From Adiantum capillus-veneris (Eukaryota; Streptophyta; Polypodiopsida; Polypodiales; Pteridaceae): a DNA stretch of 64,000 bases. Below the pieces are notes generated by a model that saw nothing but the letters and a program-made list of their open reading frames with translations, ran no database searches and was not told the origin of the DNA. The DNA is taken from assembly GCA_014529385.2 (NCBI GenBank), contig CM043944.1, positions 169,579,740-169,643,739 of the forward strand, read 5' to 3'. Below are positions 34,501-45,770 of this stretch, in pieces; the stretch's first letter is position 1; each line of letters begins with the position of its first letter. The position numbers and the translations under genes are program-made.

Positions 34501-36712
34501 TCCAGGCTACAGGTGGTCTATTTGCCATCATACGTTTGATCATTAAACAATCCTTAGCTTGGTGACCATACCTACCACATGCGTTGCAAGTTCCATTAAA
34601 TTTTACTCTAAACGTAGGGCACTCACTAGTGCTATGTGGACCTAAGCAAATGGAACACCATTGTTGCTCCCTTCTTGGATACATGTGACTATTTTGAGGG
34701 GGTCGATTATCCTTAAGAGACTCTTGGATTGCCTTGGTGAGGTCTGTCAAGAATGTCTCAAATACCTTTGGCTCATTGGCAATGGGCTTTGCAGTCATGG
34801 GTTCATACTCAATGGCTTGTGAGCTAGTGGATCTCGTGTCAGTAGACACCCTCATGCCTGCTATCATCAAGTTGTCCTCTAGTTGGATTGCATTGGCAGT
34901 GACATCTTCCCAGGTTGTGATACCTCTAATCACTAGTCCATTATAGATTCCTTCATTCCTCAACCCTCGAATGAATCGATCAAGCAGTTGGTTATTGTTG
35001 AAGCGCTCATTTACAGGGCAACGAGAGTTTAAGTGCTTTAGACGACTAATGAAGTCCCTTACTGACTCTCCTTCCTTACGTTCAGCCTTCTGTAGCTGAG
35101 ATGCTACACCCCAAAGCACACCTTCTCGTATGTACTCCTTTAGAAACAACCTTCGAAGGGTAGGGTAGATTGTTTTCTCGTCCACCCTTAGGGTCCTATA
35201 CCAATCTCCAGCCTTCCCACTTAATGTCAAGCTCAAGGCATTGCACTTATGTAGTTCGTTGCGTTCCCCTAAGGAATCACATACTTGTTCAAACACTTCA
35301 ATGTGTTTTCTAGCATCTTCGTCCCCATTGAATTTTTGCATGAGTTTGGCAATTTGTACTGCCTTACTTCTAGGCTCTCTATCAGATGCGTGACGCATAT
35401 TTTCCGCGATAGATCGACCTATGGTTTGAGCAAACGCTGCCAAGTCACCTATGTGAGGAGGTAGGGCCGGTGGAGGTACTCTTGGAATCATATGTGGGAG
35501 AGGGACGGGTACCGGTCTTGGCATATGTATAGATGATGCAGGATATGGAACATAACCGGGCATAGGTCCACTCGGATAAGAGCTAGGGAGCGGCACTCGA
35601 GGAGCATAAGCAAGTGGTAGTATTGGAGGTGTGGGGGCCATGTGTGCATAAGGGGCTAGAGGCACATACGGTCGAGGCCCCATATTAGGTACTACGACAC
35701 TAGGTAGTGGCACTGCGCTAACCGTAGATGTCATCGGTACATTCTCTGTCAGGCTTATCCCTGGAGTGAGCACTGTGTTTTCCTTAATAGAGGGTTGAGC
35801 CAAGTTAGGGAAGCTAAAGTTTTCGCTCAGAGGCTCAGATTGCATAGAGACTCCAGGTGAAATGACGTAAGATGGGTCCATGGGGCTCATTAGAGGAGTC
35901 TCCATTTGTGATAGAGTAGGCTGTTGAGCCTTACTCGTATCCAAAAATCTCATGGGGCCAGTTGAGAGTATATTTACCCCTCGGTTTTGCCTTTCTGATT
36001 GAATAATGCCATGGATAACATTACAGATCATTTTCTGTTGATCTTCGATGCTCGTGGCACTAGAGGTGGATTGTACAATCTCTATCCATCCTACATGGTA
36101 GGCGTGGCCAGAGTGTAGATCCGTCAACACCTCAGTGTGGAGGTCGTATGTCCAATGATCATTAATGAACAATCCTTCTAGAGTCGACGTGTTAATGGTT
36201 TCTTGTGAGGTAGAAGCAATGTTGCTCCCCGTGGTTTTACTTGTCACCAACGGTACTCTAGAGGGAACTTCTGAAGGAGGCAGCTCAACAGGGCCTTCTT
36301 GGTAAGAAGTTGGTAGGATATCCACATGGACACTCTTTGGGGGTGTGGGGTCCACGTGGGATGTGAAAGGAGAGTCCACTTCCCCACCCCCTTCGTGTGC
36401 TTCATTTGCATCAGGTTCCGAGCGAGTAGCTCTACCTAATGTTTCCATGAAACAGCTAAACATACTAGTACTAGGCTGTGGAGCTTCGGGAGGTGCATGG
36501 CCTTCTCTCTCAGTGTTTTGGGTAGGGTATGCTTCCATGATTTCTGAGTCGGAGGAGGAATCACTAGCGGCTATTTTAGGGTCTTGGGTGGTGCTACCTT
36601 GTGTCCCCGCTGAGGGTCTAGAGCTTATCGTGGATGCGTAATGGGTGTCCGTATGAACAGAGGCACCCTCAATATGCTCGTGTTCTAGCACCCGCCCAGA
36701 GCGTAAGTGCAT
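31541..36712 (-). CDS. Family G gag-protease polyprotein, 1723 residues, no RT
   Basis: ATG at 36712 opens a single uninterrupted frame. Order: a proline-rich variable N-terminus (1-450); a retrotransposon gag core (about 455-620, FNGDEDARKHIEVFEQ to NAIQLEDNLM); two adjacent zinc knuckles (CSICLGPHSTSEC near 686, CNACGRYGHQAKDC near 710); and two more (CYECGGPHRVAEC near 862, CNRCGIDHLIAQC near 898). A Lys-rich linker leads to a retropepsin-like domain (ILDGGAGVSIV near 1297, ILGRPFM near 1370). The protease active site is DGG rather than DSG/DTG. The C-terminus has four W(V/I)PK repeats near 1515, 1549, 1567 and 1612. Gag would form particles and package RNA. No pol domains follow, which is unusual for so intact a frame. 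Confidence 0.88.
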   Translation of the reverse strand: MHLRSGRVLEHEHIEGASVHTDTHYASTISSRPSAGTQGSTTQDPKIAASDSSSDSEIMEAYPTQNTEREGHAPPEAPQPSTSMFSCFMETLGRATRSEPDANEAHEGGGEVDSPFTSHVDPTPPKSVHVDILPTSYQEGPVELPPSEVPSRVPLVTSKTTGSNIASTSQETINTSTLEGLFINDHWTYDLHTEVLTDLHSGHAYHVGWIEIVQSTSSATSIEDQQKMICNVIHGIIQSERQNRGVNILSTGPMRFLDTSKAQQPTLSQMETPLMSPMDPSYVISPGVSMQSEPLSENFSFPNLAQPSIKENTVLTPGISLTENVPMTSTVSAVPLPSVVVPNMGPRPYVPLAPYAHMAPTPPILPLAYAPRVPLPSSYPSGPMPGYVPYPASSIHMPRPVPVPLPHMIPRVPPPALPPHIGDLAAFAQTIGRSIAENMRHASDREPRSKAVQIAKLMQKFNGDEDARKHIEVFEQVCDSLGERNELHKCNALSLTLSGKAGDWYRTLRVDEKTIYPTLRRLFLKEYIREGVLWGVASQLQKAERKEGESVRDFISRLKHLNSRCPVNERFNNNQLLDRFIRGLRNEGIYNGLVIRGITTWEDVTANAIQLEDNLMIAGMRVSTDTRSTSSQAIEYEPMTAKPIANEPKVFETFLTDLTKAIQESLKDNRPPQNSHMYPRREQQWCSICLGPHSTSECPTFRVKFNGTCNACGRYGHQAKDCLMIKRMMANRPPVAWTDAPRAPVLMPTPPIEQLPQHMVPRSQNVVQATPLPPPVLGPQPPHPRVAPMNQVGCDPSNAYADGCEEKIDTSIAYGLDTLEECPIYYMEDCWGQVKPVYQAAALTSSGQNINTQARRPPLQCYECGGPHRVAECPIRLQKNVAQMQMNQGSTSAMPILTCNRCGIDHLIAQCPYNPNAPKITPLNLVEIASVTSPIPPVAPAYAITRSMLQGPGHILEERDTASVIQAKKKKTRRKKSQNTENSKPSSKTNIGTGDDPVYMNDLEDDSDSVETMETRTNTTKGKTNKENRNMEPNENRIRENHKEPLKTPQVFPNPIQDPQDKPQGQKGKNRKKKIGTYPNPVDEIEQVKHLRGLVEETQRKLEPEPMQVKIHDTVFPTQVHPPHMNHRPLAISSIIQEGSEDRTSESEHTPFLLERMFNEGIPDPIEEYEIPSSPVPSQGPTPCKTPMNVAKLVDFMSSEVRTTIIAKLYGDPELFLALRAFLNGELRTGLPQFAQPNRPDSIMIDDENHVQSLDLDGHESVIEVPINELGQYFEGDESNATLPITTKGLTIKGILDGGAGVSIVTKDCWESMGKPRLSVTNIVVKMENGTIAKPMGMLKDLKIKVLGHKVRHTFIVMDFSKHLMSYEIILGRPFMREAQMVHDWSKNHVYLQFQDSVLRVDLVTSKVHPLGSKTIIDHRSDTTVHSAPLQYCYTCKKDTDIGEDSPYMDVLPGMTESDNVDWVHLASTIDTWGNRGTTWVTPEGDEMPIPLNMLQAMHIAFDKTHPNVTKKTYKWVPKASFVTIASAKKQKPCKKRTTRSKKSKKMLRWIPKRLLEAQGYYQGNDQIWVPKRRLCSYLSPDPSERNPVAPKRINEHEEEKITECYTPAPELVWVPKKERFVPPSSGRGESHEASSSSCNTSIEVKASTQIVVDLHEATKESTPPSVQESPDEPLQVRSWESTLPPLQLDKAPRVIENYWQKSSPITNWNNWFQRVTSSFQTV

Positions 36713-37725
36713 GTGCTTTTGATACCCTAAGGTGTCAAAAAGCTGCTCTAGGAGGCCTTGTGACTAGTTTTTAGCGTGTTTTTTGTTTGGTTTTTTGCTA
36801 TATTTTTTAGAGTGTGTTGTGGAATGGGCCGTGTGATAGCTCGAAACGAGCGTATCGGTCAGAGGGTCGTGCCGTGCTTTACAGCCCTCCGTTTGGTCAC
36901 TCTATGCCCTCGGAATCCCTAAAACTGTTAATTTCCAGTAGGGAACTAAGCCCAAACTAGAAAGTCTAAGGGTGCAAGTGGGAAGAGAAAGGAGGAGAGT
37001 GGAGGAATTGTCCCACATGCTCTCATTCTCTCTTGAGGGAGTAGGGTATATATATAAGAGTGAGTCTAGTATATATCATAAGACTGAGGCCTGGGCTTGG
37101 GCTTGGGCTTGAGCTTGGGAAAATGATCCTGATCTCGATCTATCTTTTATACAAACCAACCCGTTCGTTTTAAGAGTCACGTTTTTTATTTTCGAAAAAT
37201 TTCGCCGCCCGCTCACTCGCGTTTTTAATTTCCCATTTAAAAAAAAAAAAAAAAAAAAATTTCCCAGAATTTTTTATTTTCGCTTTTTTGGAGAAAAAAA
37301 TAAAAATAAAATTTGGTGCAGAAAATATAGAATTTGAAAACGCAGATATGCAAAAATTGCAAAACGCAGAAATGCAGAAATTTTAGAAAACGCAAAAATT
37401 GAAAAAACGCAGAAATTCAGAAATTGCAGAAAAAACGCAGAAATTGCAGAAAATGCAGAAATTGTAGAAAATTGAAAAAACGCAGAAATGCAAAAAATTG
37501 CAGAAATTGAAAACGCCGAACTTGAAAATGCAGAAATTACAGAAATTGAAAAAACGCAGACACTAGCAGAAATTGAAACTTGACAGCAAATGCAGAAAAC
37601 GCAAAAAACAGAAATCTCCACACACTCCTTCCCTGCCTTTCCTATGATAGAAATTGCACCACAAGGAAGCGTAAAGTGCTAACCGAGCTTAGTGTAGGGC
37701 ATATCCCCGGCAGCGGCGCCAAAAA
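36713..37725 (-). other. Family G leader with expanded short repeats and primer-binding site
   Basis: The primer-binding site is at 37704-37721. Adjacent to it, 37310-37610 holds roughly twenty imperfect copies of a 15-20 bp motif built on AAAACGCAGAAATTGCAG, plus a 21-base poly-A run at about 37239-37259. The partial copy at left has only a few motif copies (1764-1850), so the array expanded after the copies diverged. A TATATATATA run near 37048 is also in both leaders. Confidence 0.7.
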
Positions 37726-38289
37726 TGTGCGCTCCTTGCCGCACTGTCGAAGCAAGGGACTTGCCAATACACCGTGTGCGAGCCACAAACGGCTCCAAGC
37801 ACACAACAAGCCTAAAGTAGCAAGCTCAAGAAAACAAAGGGTGTGTCACTCACCGCTCTACGCTCGCCTTCGTGGTGGATTCCTCGCCGCAATGAAGAAG
37901 AAGCTGCAGTCGTGCCGTGCTCAACCGCTTCGCCGCCGTCGTGCCTTTGTAATGCTCGATCGCACACACACTCTCCCTCTCTCTCTCTCTCACACACACA
38001 CACAAGGAGGTGAAGAAGAAGAAGATGGAGATGGAGCAAGAGCACTCTTCAATTGCACAAATGAGAGAATGAGTAAAAATTAGGTTTAGTTGGCTTTTAT
38101 AGGAGCTCACCCCATTCACACTTGGGCGCCCATGCTTAGCCAACTAACCCCTTGAATGTCCAAGTTAAAGTGCGCCTCTCATCGGCGATCACTCTACCTT
38201 TCCCTATTGGTCCGACAAGCCCGGTACCTGACTCTAAATAATACAACGTTTATAGATCATAGGGTGTCCGTGTGCCGTGAGGGTTAACA
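37726..38289 (-). repeat. 5' LTR of family G element
   Basis: 564 bp. It differs from the 28906-29473 LTR at five bases plus a 4-bp CA indel, counted by eye. The primer-binding site begins 5 bases inside and GTTGT follows at 38290-38294. Confidence 0.95.
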
Positions 38290-41200
38290 GTTGTCTGTGA
38301 AGCGCACCATTGTTCCTCACATTTGTTTAGCAAAATCTGCAAAACAGGCTTGGGATATTTTGGCTAGTCTTTATGCAAGCCGCAATGAGACTAATAAAAA
38401 CAGAACTAGGAAGCGTGCAGTTAAATAGGCTTTTATTGCTTCTCAAAGAAAGGGTGGTAACATCAATGTGGCCACTTCTTATGGTTCTGCTGCGAGTGGA
38501 AAAACTTCTGTTCCTAATGCTTTTGCTGGCAGCAATTTGTCTGGAAGTTCTGGTGATAAGGGCAAAAAGAAGATGCGTTGCCATTATTGTAAAGCTAATG
38601 ATCACTTGATCAAGTCATGTCCTAAGTTGAAGGACAAAGAGGCTAAGAAGAAAGAGGGTGGTTCCACTGCAAATGCTGGTTCCACTACAAATGCAGCCAT
38701 TGTTGAGTCTTCTGTGAAAGGAGACTGTGTTGCTGATGTTGATGCAGAATGGGCTTCTAGTGCAGAGTACACTTACAATCCTGTTGTCCATGATGCATGC
38801 TTGTCAGTTGATTGCTGCAGATTCACATGTGTGGTATTTCGACAATGGTGCTACAAAGCACATTACCTCACATCGTGAATTGTTTACCTCTCTCGAGTCT
38901 GTCCCTCATGGGAATTCAGTCACTTGTGCCAAGAATGCCTCTTATCCGATTCAGGGAGTTGGAAAGATTATGCTTGTTGCTGCAAATGGCAGTTCCTTCA
39001 CACTTGTTGATGCACTTTATGTACTTGGGATCAAGAAGAATCTCTTGTCTGTATCCGCACTTGCTAGACTTGGACTTGTAGTCAAATTTGTGGATGACAG
39101 ATGTACAGTTCATGATCTCAATTTTGGTGATGAAATTGTTGCATCTGGCCTTTTGTGCCGTCGGCTGTCTAATATCACTTTGTATGACAAGTGTGGCCAA
39201 ATTTTACAAATGCTATTGCAGATTCAAGGGCTATTTCAGATGCAAAACTTTGGCATGCACATTTTGGTCATCTGAATTTTACCAGTTTGCTGCGTTTGCA
39301 GAAATCTGATATGGTTGCTTCTTTGCCACCTCTTGAAGCACCTGTCAAACATGTTTGTGAAGGCTGTATTTTGGCTAAGATGCAACGTTCTAAGTTTCCA
39401 AAGGATGGTTCAGTTCGGGCCACATGCAGGTTGCAGCTTGTGCATAGTGATGTCTGTGGGCCCATGCAAACTCCGTCCTTGGGCATGCATGGGTATTTCC
39501 GCTTAAAGCGAAGTCCGAAGTTTTTATGTGCTTCGGATAATTTCTGGCTATGGCTAAGAATGTCTCGAAATGTACTATGGGCACCCTCCGTTCCGATCAA
39601 GGGGGGGAGTATATGTCTCATGAATTAAATGCATTTCTGGCTAGTCATGGGATAAAACACCAATGTACAGTGCCTTATACACCTCAACAAAATGGTGTTG
39701 CTGAGAGGAAAACAAGTCACTGACAGAAATGGCACAATGTATGGTCAAAAGTCAAGCTTTGCCGCATTCTTTTTGGCTTGAGGCCATCATGTGTGCCACT
39801 TATGTACTTAACAGGTGTCCTATGAAAGCTTTGCAATCTATTACTCCATATGAAGCATGGCATGATAGAAAGCCTTCTATTGAGCACATGCGTGTTTTTG
39901 GCTGTTTGGCATATGCTTTGGTGCCACAAACACAACGCAAAAAATTGGATGATAAGGCTGTCAAGTGTATTTTTGTTGGTTATAGTGCTGAAAGTGAAGG
40001 TTACAGGTTATATCATCCACAAACAAAGCGTATTCTGGTTTCACGGGATGTAGTGTTTGTGGAAGATTCTGTTCAGCCCTTGCTGTCATGTACTAGAGAT
40101 AGTAATGTAAGCTCACAAGATATTTATGACACTTTGTTGCCTCTTTTCGGTGGTGGAAATATGAATGTAAGTTCCAATGAGGCAAATGTACAGCCTATGG
40201 GTGTTTCTGAAAATGTTACAGATTAGCCTATTACTAATGCAGATGTACATGATGTACTTGATGAGGAAAGGGCTGAAAATGAGCAGGCTAGAGGTATGCC
40301 AAAATGGCTGGTGCACACTTTGCGTGACACTAAATTGGATGCACCTTTGTCTAGTCGTACTCGTTCATGCTCTCGCCATGCATCTTATGTATCAAATTGT
40401 TATGCTTTTGCTATGTCTAGCTTACATGATGTTGAGGAGCCTCTGTCTTTTGATGAAGCACATAATTCAAAAATTGGATTGCTGCCATGCAATCAGAATA
40501 TGATGCACTTATAGAAAATGACACATGGACTTTATGTGATTTGCCTCCTGGAAAAAAGGCCATTGGTACGAAGTGGGTTTATAAGTTGAAACGCAAGCCA
40601 GATGGTGAGGTCAATCGCCATAAGGCTCGACTTGTTGCAAAGGGTTATGCACAACAAAAAAGCATAGATTATGAAGATATTTGTTCTCCCACTTGTCGTA
40701 TGACTACTGTGCGCTTTCTATGTGCATTGGCAACTCATTTTGGTTGGGATGACATCAATCAGACATTGTTACTACTTTCTTAATTGGTGACATATTTGAG
40801 AAAGTTTATGTAACCCAGCCTCGTGGTTTTGTCATAAAAGGACCAGAGGACAAGGTGTGCAGATGTAAGAAGGCTTTGTATGGGTTGAAGCAGTCTCCTT
40901 GTGCTTGGTATGAGAAAGCTAACACTCATTTGGTTAAACGAGGCTTTCGTAATAGTCCAACAGAAAGCGCATTGTATGTAAAGCGTGAGGGTGATGTACT
41001 TCTCATTGTGGTTCTTTATGTCGATGATTTGTTGATCACTGGACCAAATGAGAGATATATTGTTGAATTTAAGGCTGATTTGAATCCTACTTCCAAGATG
41101 AAATATTTACGGCTGTTGCATCATTACTTGGGTATATAGTTTAAGCAATGTGATGGTGGTATTGCCCTGTGTCAGAAAATTTACATACAGAAACTTACAT

Positions 41201-42031
41201 TACTATGTAAGTTTGGACTTGAGGATTGCAAACCTATTGCCACTCCCATGGAAACAGGTTTGAAGTTGAGTCTACATGATGTTGGCGATCCTGCTGATGT
41301 CACTCTTTACCAAACTGCTGTTGGCTGCCTCATTTATGTATGCAACACAAGGCCAGATATTCAGCTTGTAGTCTCATAGGTCAACAGATTTATGCATAGC
41401 CCAGGGTCTAAGCATTGGTAGGATCTCAAGAGGATTTTCTGCTACTTAAGTGGCACTTTACATCTTGGCTTATTTTATCCCAAGGGGGGATTACTGTCAC
41501 CAGACTTACATGCTTTTTCGGACTCAGATTGGGCTGGTTGTTTTGACATGCGAGTGTCCACAAGTGGTTTTTGTTTCATGCTTGGCAGTTCATGTATATC
41601 ATGGTTGAGCAAGAAGCAACCTACTATGGCCACTTCGAGTCTTCACAGCTACGGTTGAGTGTCTATGGCTCAGACGCCTTATGGCTGATTTGGGTGTTGG
41701 ACAGGACACTGCCAACACTATCTACACTGACAGTCAGAGCGCATGGGCAGTTGCAAGGAACCCAGTTTTTCATGCTCGCACAAAGCACATTGAGGTGCAT
41801 TACCACTATGTCAGGGAGAGGATCTCCGCAGGAGAGATCAGCTTGGCTTATGTGCCAACACAGGACAACCTTGCAGATCTTTTCACAAAGGCATTGTCAA
41901 GTGAGAAGCTTGAAGCTTTCTGCAAAGCTTTGGGCTTACTCCCCTTTGTGGACTAATCATGTCCTCAGGGCATGACACTTCTCGTTACTCATGTGCCAGC
42001 TCTCATTCACCTCATCACTCCAGGGGGGATT

Positions 42032-42250
42032 TGTTACCATATACATGTGGTAGTGAGGTGTATGAACACACTAGGACCGTCAAGGCACTCTTTAGGAGGT
42101 TTTTCCCCCTGAGCATTGTATATACACCCATCTCTCTAGGGCTATCAATATTTCCATTGCATACTAAGTAACACACTCTCTATTGTGTGCCTTGAGCTTC
42201 CTTCGTCTTCTCCAAGATGTGTGCGTTTCTCTGCATCCCTAATTCCAACA
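42032..42250 (+). repeat. 3' LTR of copia element
   Basis: 219 bp, aligned end to end with 28094-28312 but with numerous substitutions and small indels. AACTT at 42251-42255 is the right target duplication, after which Penelope-like sequence resumes. Confidence 0.93.
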
Positions 42251-42515
<265 letters not shown>

Positions 42516-43632
42516 AGTTACTTGCCTATAGGATTTTTTAGCATAATCTTTTGAGCTTTTTTAAACTACAAAAAAATGACATTCTGGGTTTTCCAAAACA
42601 CTCTTCCTAGTTTCACTACATGGGTATCCACTGTGTGGTGGAACCCTTATAATGCTATGATGCTTACTAAACCCCTAGTTGTAAAAAAACGTGGTTATAA
42701 TTTACTGCCCTCACTAAACCCTGCCATGAAGGGATATGTGTTCGAAACGTGATCTGGGCAGACGCCGTAGGCCTCTAGCTGTGAGAGGTGTGAAAGAGAG
42801 AGAACAAGAACAACAGATGCAATTGACTCTGGAAATCACCGTACCCTTCAATTAATTGATTAAGGCTTTGAGTACAACTTAATTCTTAGCCAAGGCGGGC
42901 TGTTACGAGCACCGTCCCTTGGATCATTTGCTAACTAAGAGTTTAAGCTCTCGTTTACAGGATTAAGCGGGCCGTTAACGACACCGGGGATTAACAAAAT
43001 ATTTAATCAATTTTTAGCTGATGACGGTGATGGAAACTCCCTCATGTCGCTTTATCTGCCTGTTCTACTTTCAAGATTCTGCAAACCTCATGTAAGTCCA
43101 CTCTGTCGATCATCATGCTTCAATTATTACCAACTATACTGCAATTTCCCGCTCTTAATGCTTTGAACTGGCTTAATTGCCATTCTCTAGTTGTAACTTC
43201 CTCCTGCGCTTCAATTGCTATCTGATGCTTTAACCCTTGCTTTGCCTGCCTCGTGCTTTCCTCTTGCTTCTTGCCTTGCTTTGATCTTGTTCAAGCTAGA
43301 GAGAGAGAGAAAGAGCTTTGCCTGCTTATCAAGCTCCAAGCTTTGCAAAGAGAGAGAGAGAGAGCCTTTGTTCTTCCTTAGAACTCCCTTATCCATCACA
43401 ACACTCTACACCACTACTACTCCTTACTTTGCTAGGCGGAGGACAAGCCGAGAGAGAGAGTTTTCCCTTGTTCGCATTCCCCTCTTCTCTTCTCCACCTC
43501 GCCTTGCCCTTGTTCGTTAACCTTCTCCTTCGATGCTTCTTGCTTGCCGAGAACTAGCTCAAGAGAGAGAGAGCGGGAGAGAGAGAGCTTGGCTTTTGCT
43601 CCTTACCAAGGATGAAAGAGAGAGAGAGGGAG
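42516..43632. other. Unassigned stretch, GA-rich toward the right
   Basis: No gene was recognised. 43290-43632 is rich in GAGAGA runs alternating with CTTTG/CAAGCT strings. It may be the 5' LTR or leader of the truncated copia whose coding part starts at 47822, because the small copia at 43638 splits a stretch continuing into 47039 onward. The ends of such an LTR could not be defined and no partner LTR is in the window. Confidence 0.4.
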
Positions 43633-43637
43633 CTTTG

Positions 43638-43828
43638 TGTTGGGGTATAGGCGCCTGTGCCTTGCCCGGCCGCCCAGAGTCTGGGCGCCCACTGACTTGT
43701 ATACCTTATACATAGCATAAGTGTATAGGGGGCTGCTCACTCTTTTGAGTCTCCCCACCCACATCGCGTGTGTGTCTCCTTCTCTCTCTCTCTCACTCTC
43801 CGTCTGTGGTGCTCCCCGATCCCCTTCA
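43638..43828 (+). repeat. 5' LTR of short copia element
   Basis: 191 bp, TGTTGGGGTATAGG to CCCCTTCA, with a (CT)n run near its 3' end. CTTTG lies directly outside on the left and the primer-binding site two bases after its end. Confidence 0.95.
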
Positions 43829-44913
43829 ATTGGTATCAGAGCTATGGTGACCGCGGAGAGCACAACAGCTTTGAGAGCTTCGAGGCGATAGCTCGCTCGC
43901 TCTCGACGGTGGAGTTCGATCGCGGAGTTTCAGGGAGAGCGATTTTAGCTTGAGGAGCATTGTCTTTGGAGCTTAGGAGCTTGGTGTGGTCAAGCTTGGT
44001 CGAGGAGGCGGTTGCGGCTTCCTTGGTGAGAGGAGCTTTTGAGCTCAGTGGAGCTCGTTAGAGAAGTGCTCGGCGGAGGAGACCTTGACATTTGAGTGCT
44101 TGGATGCTGTGTTGGCAGAGCTCTTGCGTTGGAGCTTGCATTGAGAGGACATTGCATCACACAGAGTGGAGCAGGAGCAGGTTCAATACTGTGTGCAGCT
44201 CGTTTTTGCCATTTTCGGGCTCTAAAACACAGTTTTTTGCGTAGCTCCGTCATACAGAGTCAGATCTACATGATCCAGGAGTCTAGGTCAGGGTTTTGGC
44301 ACGCTCCATACGCGATGGTGATGTCTATTTGCTGAAATTATGCTTTTAATTACAGCAGGTACAGCAGCAGGTTTATTTGTGCACTTTCGGGTCCCAAAAA
44401 CACTGTTTTTGGTATATCTCACACACACGGAGTATTTTCTGCAGCAACTAGCAAATTCATAGGTGTACACAGGTTTTTGGATATGCATTTTTCCAGAGAG
44501 CCACTCATGCGAGAGTGAGATATGTTGCCATGGTCTTGGCGGTTTATGTATGCCATATATGGATTTGTGTATTTGTTTATGCCTGAGATTATTTGAGTGG
44601 TACTCCGGCAAGAGCGGGTATGCTCATATGTATGACTTTGTGAGGTGATTCCGGTCGAGTTTATTCCCGGATTGGCCATCGTGGCATATATTATTGTCTC
44701 TTTGAGGTTTACTATTGAGATTTTGCTCCAGTTACAAAGGAGACTCTGCCAAAATTTTGTCAGATATTTATGCACGATTAAGTCATATTGGTGCAACTTT
44801 GCATCAGGTTTTGAGCCATATTTGCAGACTTTTGTTGATGCGATTCGAGCCAGTTTAGGGCTGATTTGGTTGACATTTGCTACTCATTGTTGGTTGCTCT
44901 TTTGAGAGCATTA

Positions 44914-45770
44914 TGGCTGATTTTTCATTTGACTTCCAGCGTTATGGTCTAACACAGTTTGATGGTGCAGATTTTGTTGCTTGGAAGGAGCATATACTTG
45001 TTGCATTGGCGGATTTGGGGCAGGATAAACCCTTGCGTGGTTTATCGACGAAGCCCAAGTCTATGCGTGATGATGATTGGCAGGATCTTGATGAGTTGGC
45101 AATGTCTATGATTCGTTTGCATCTGGTTGAGTCTGTTGACTGGCAGGTCTCGAGGGAGACTACAACTCATGCTTTATGGCAGAGTTTACATGCTATGGAC
45201 GCGACATCCATGTCTACATGGAAGTCTAGTCCCACTTCTATGTCCATGGGAGAGATTGGTCCCACACGCAAGTCTCGACGGCATAGAGACTTGACATGTT
45301 GGCATTGTTGACATAGAGGGAACGTTAGGCGTCGATGTTTGAGGCGTTTGAGACAACGGAGGCGACAAAGGCGTGATGCAGATTTGGGCATGACAGATGC
45401 TAGTGAGATCAGTACAGTGGTTACTGAGTATGCTTGTGACGGCGATGTCACATTTACATCTAGCTTGTCTTCAGACGACCTTATGTCTACGGATTGCATA
45501 TCGGATTGCACATTGTCTTCACATTGGTTACTAGATTCAGATGCTACTTTCCATGTCACATCTCATCGTGAGTGGTTTAGCACGTTTTCTAGTGGGAGAC
45601 TTGGTTGTGTGCACATGGCTGATGGTTTTTTGTATGACATTGAGGGTGCAGGAGACGTATGTTTTTCCTTGCCTAGTGGTATGAGATTTACCCTGCGTCA
45701 TGTGCGTTATGTGCCAGATCTGAGACGGGATTTGATCTCAGTGAGACAGTTACAGGATAGTGGATGTTAG
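44914..45770 (+). pseudogene. Short copia gag and protease-like region
   Basis: The likely start is ATG 44914 (MADFSFDFQRYGLTQFDG), giving a copia-type gag (DFVAWKEHILVALADLG, DELAMSMIRLHLVESVDW). A stop at 45309 follows a zinc-knuckle-like CWHC that has lost its second half. The next frame (45339-45770) has HWLLDSDATFHVTSHREWF, matching the copia protease position, with DSDA in place of DSGA, and then LRHVRYVPDLRRDLISV. Stops and the altered active site suggest the protease is dead. Gag of such elements could still be packaged by a helper. Confidence 0.75.

Larger units (their letters stand above)
28906..38289 (-). mobile_element. Full-length non-autonomous Ty3/gypsy element, family G
   Basis: This is a 9.4-kb element with LTRs at 28906-29473 and 37726-38289 and target duplication GTTGT (28901-28905, 38290-38294). 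The primer-binding site is at 37704-37721 (minus TGGCGCCGCTGCCGGGGA) and a polypurine tract (minus AGAAAGGGGGACA) lies beside 29473. The LTRs differ by 5 substitutions and one 4-bp indel in the CA run, so insertion was recent. It encodes gag plus protease in one long frame and a second small frame. No reverse transcriptase, RNase H or integrase motif was found, so it must borrow these from another element. Confidence 0.93.
28635..41956 (+). pseudogene. Copia gag-pol, fragmented and interrupted
   Basis: The gag start is ATG 28635 (MADNNTDVFKMFAAKDRLDG). Its frame has a stop at 28791 and is cut at 28905 in ...AQAHALIGL. It resumes at 38295 (SVKRTIVPHI). Further domains: zinc knuckle CHYCKANDHLIKSC (38579-38620); protease WYFDNGATKHITS (about 38830, Asn in place of the Ser/Thr of DSG/DTG); integrase zinc region HFGHLN to HVCEGCILAK (39260-39380); degraded integrase core to 40200; RT KWVYKLKRKPDG (from 40575) and YVDDLL (about 41018); RNase H ending ADLFTKALSS (about 41910). 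Many stops and frameshifts show the copy is dead. It encoded the copia copying and integration machinery. Confidence 0.9.
28094..42250 (+). mobile_element. Ty1/copia LTR retrotransposon, split by family G insertion
   Basis: The 219-bp LTRs at 28094-28312 and 42032-42250 start TGTTACC and end CCAACA or TCTAACA. A polypurine tract (AGGGGGGATT, 42022-42031) precedes the 3' LTR and the target duplication is AACTT. Without the nested element (28906-38289 plus one GTTGT) it is about 4.8 kb, normal for copia. Coding order is gag, zinc knuckle, protease, integrase, RT, RNase H, all on the plus strand and broken. The LTRs differ at many sites, so this insertion is older than the family G element within it. 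Confidence 0.95.
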
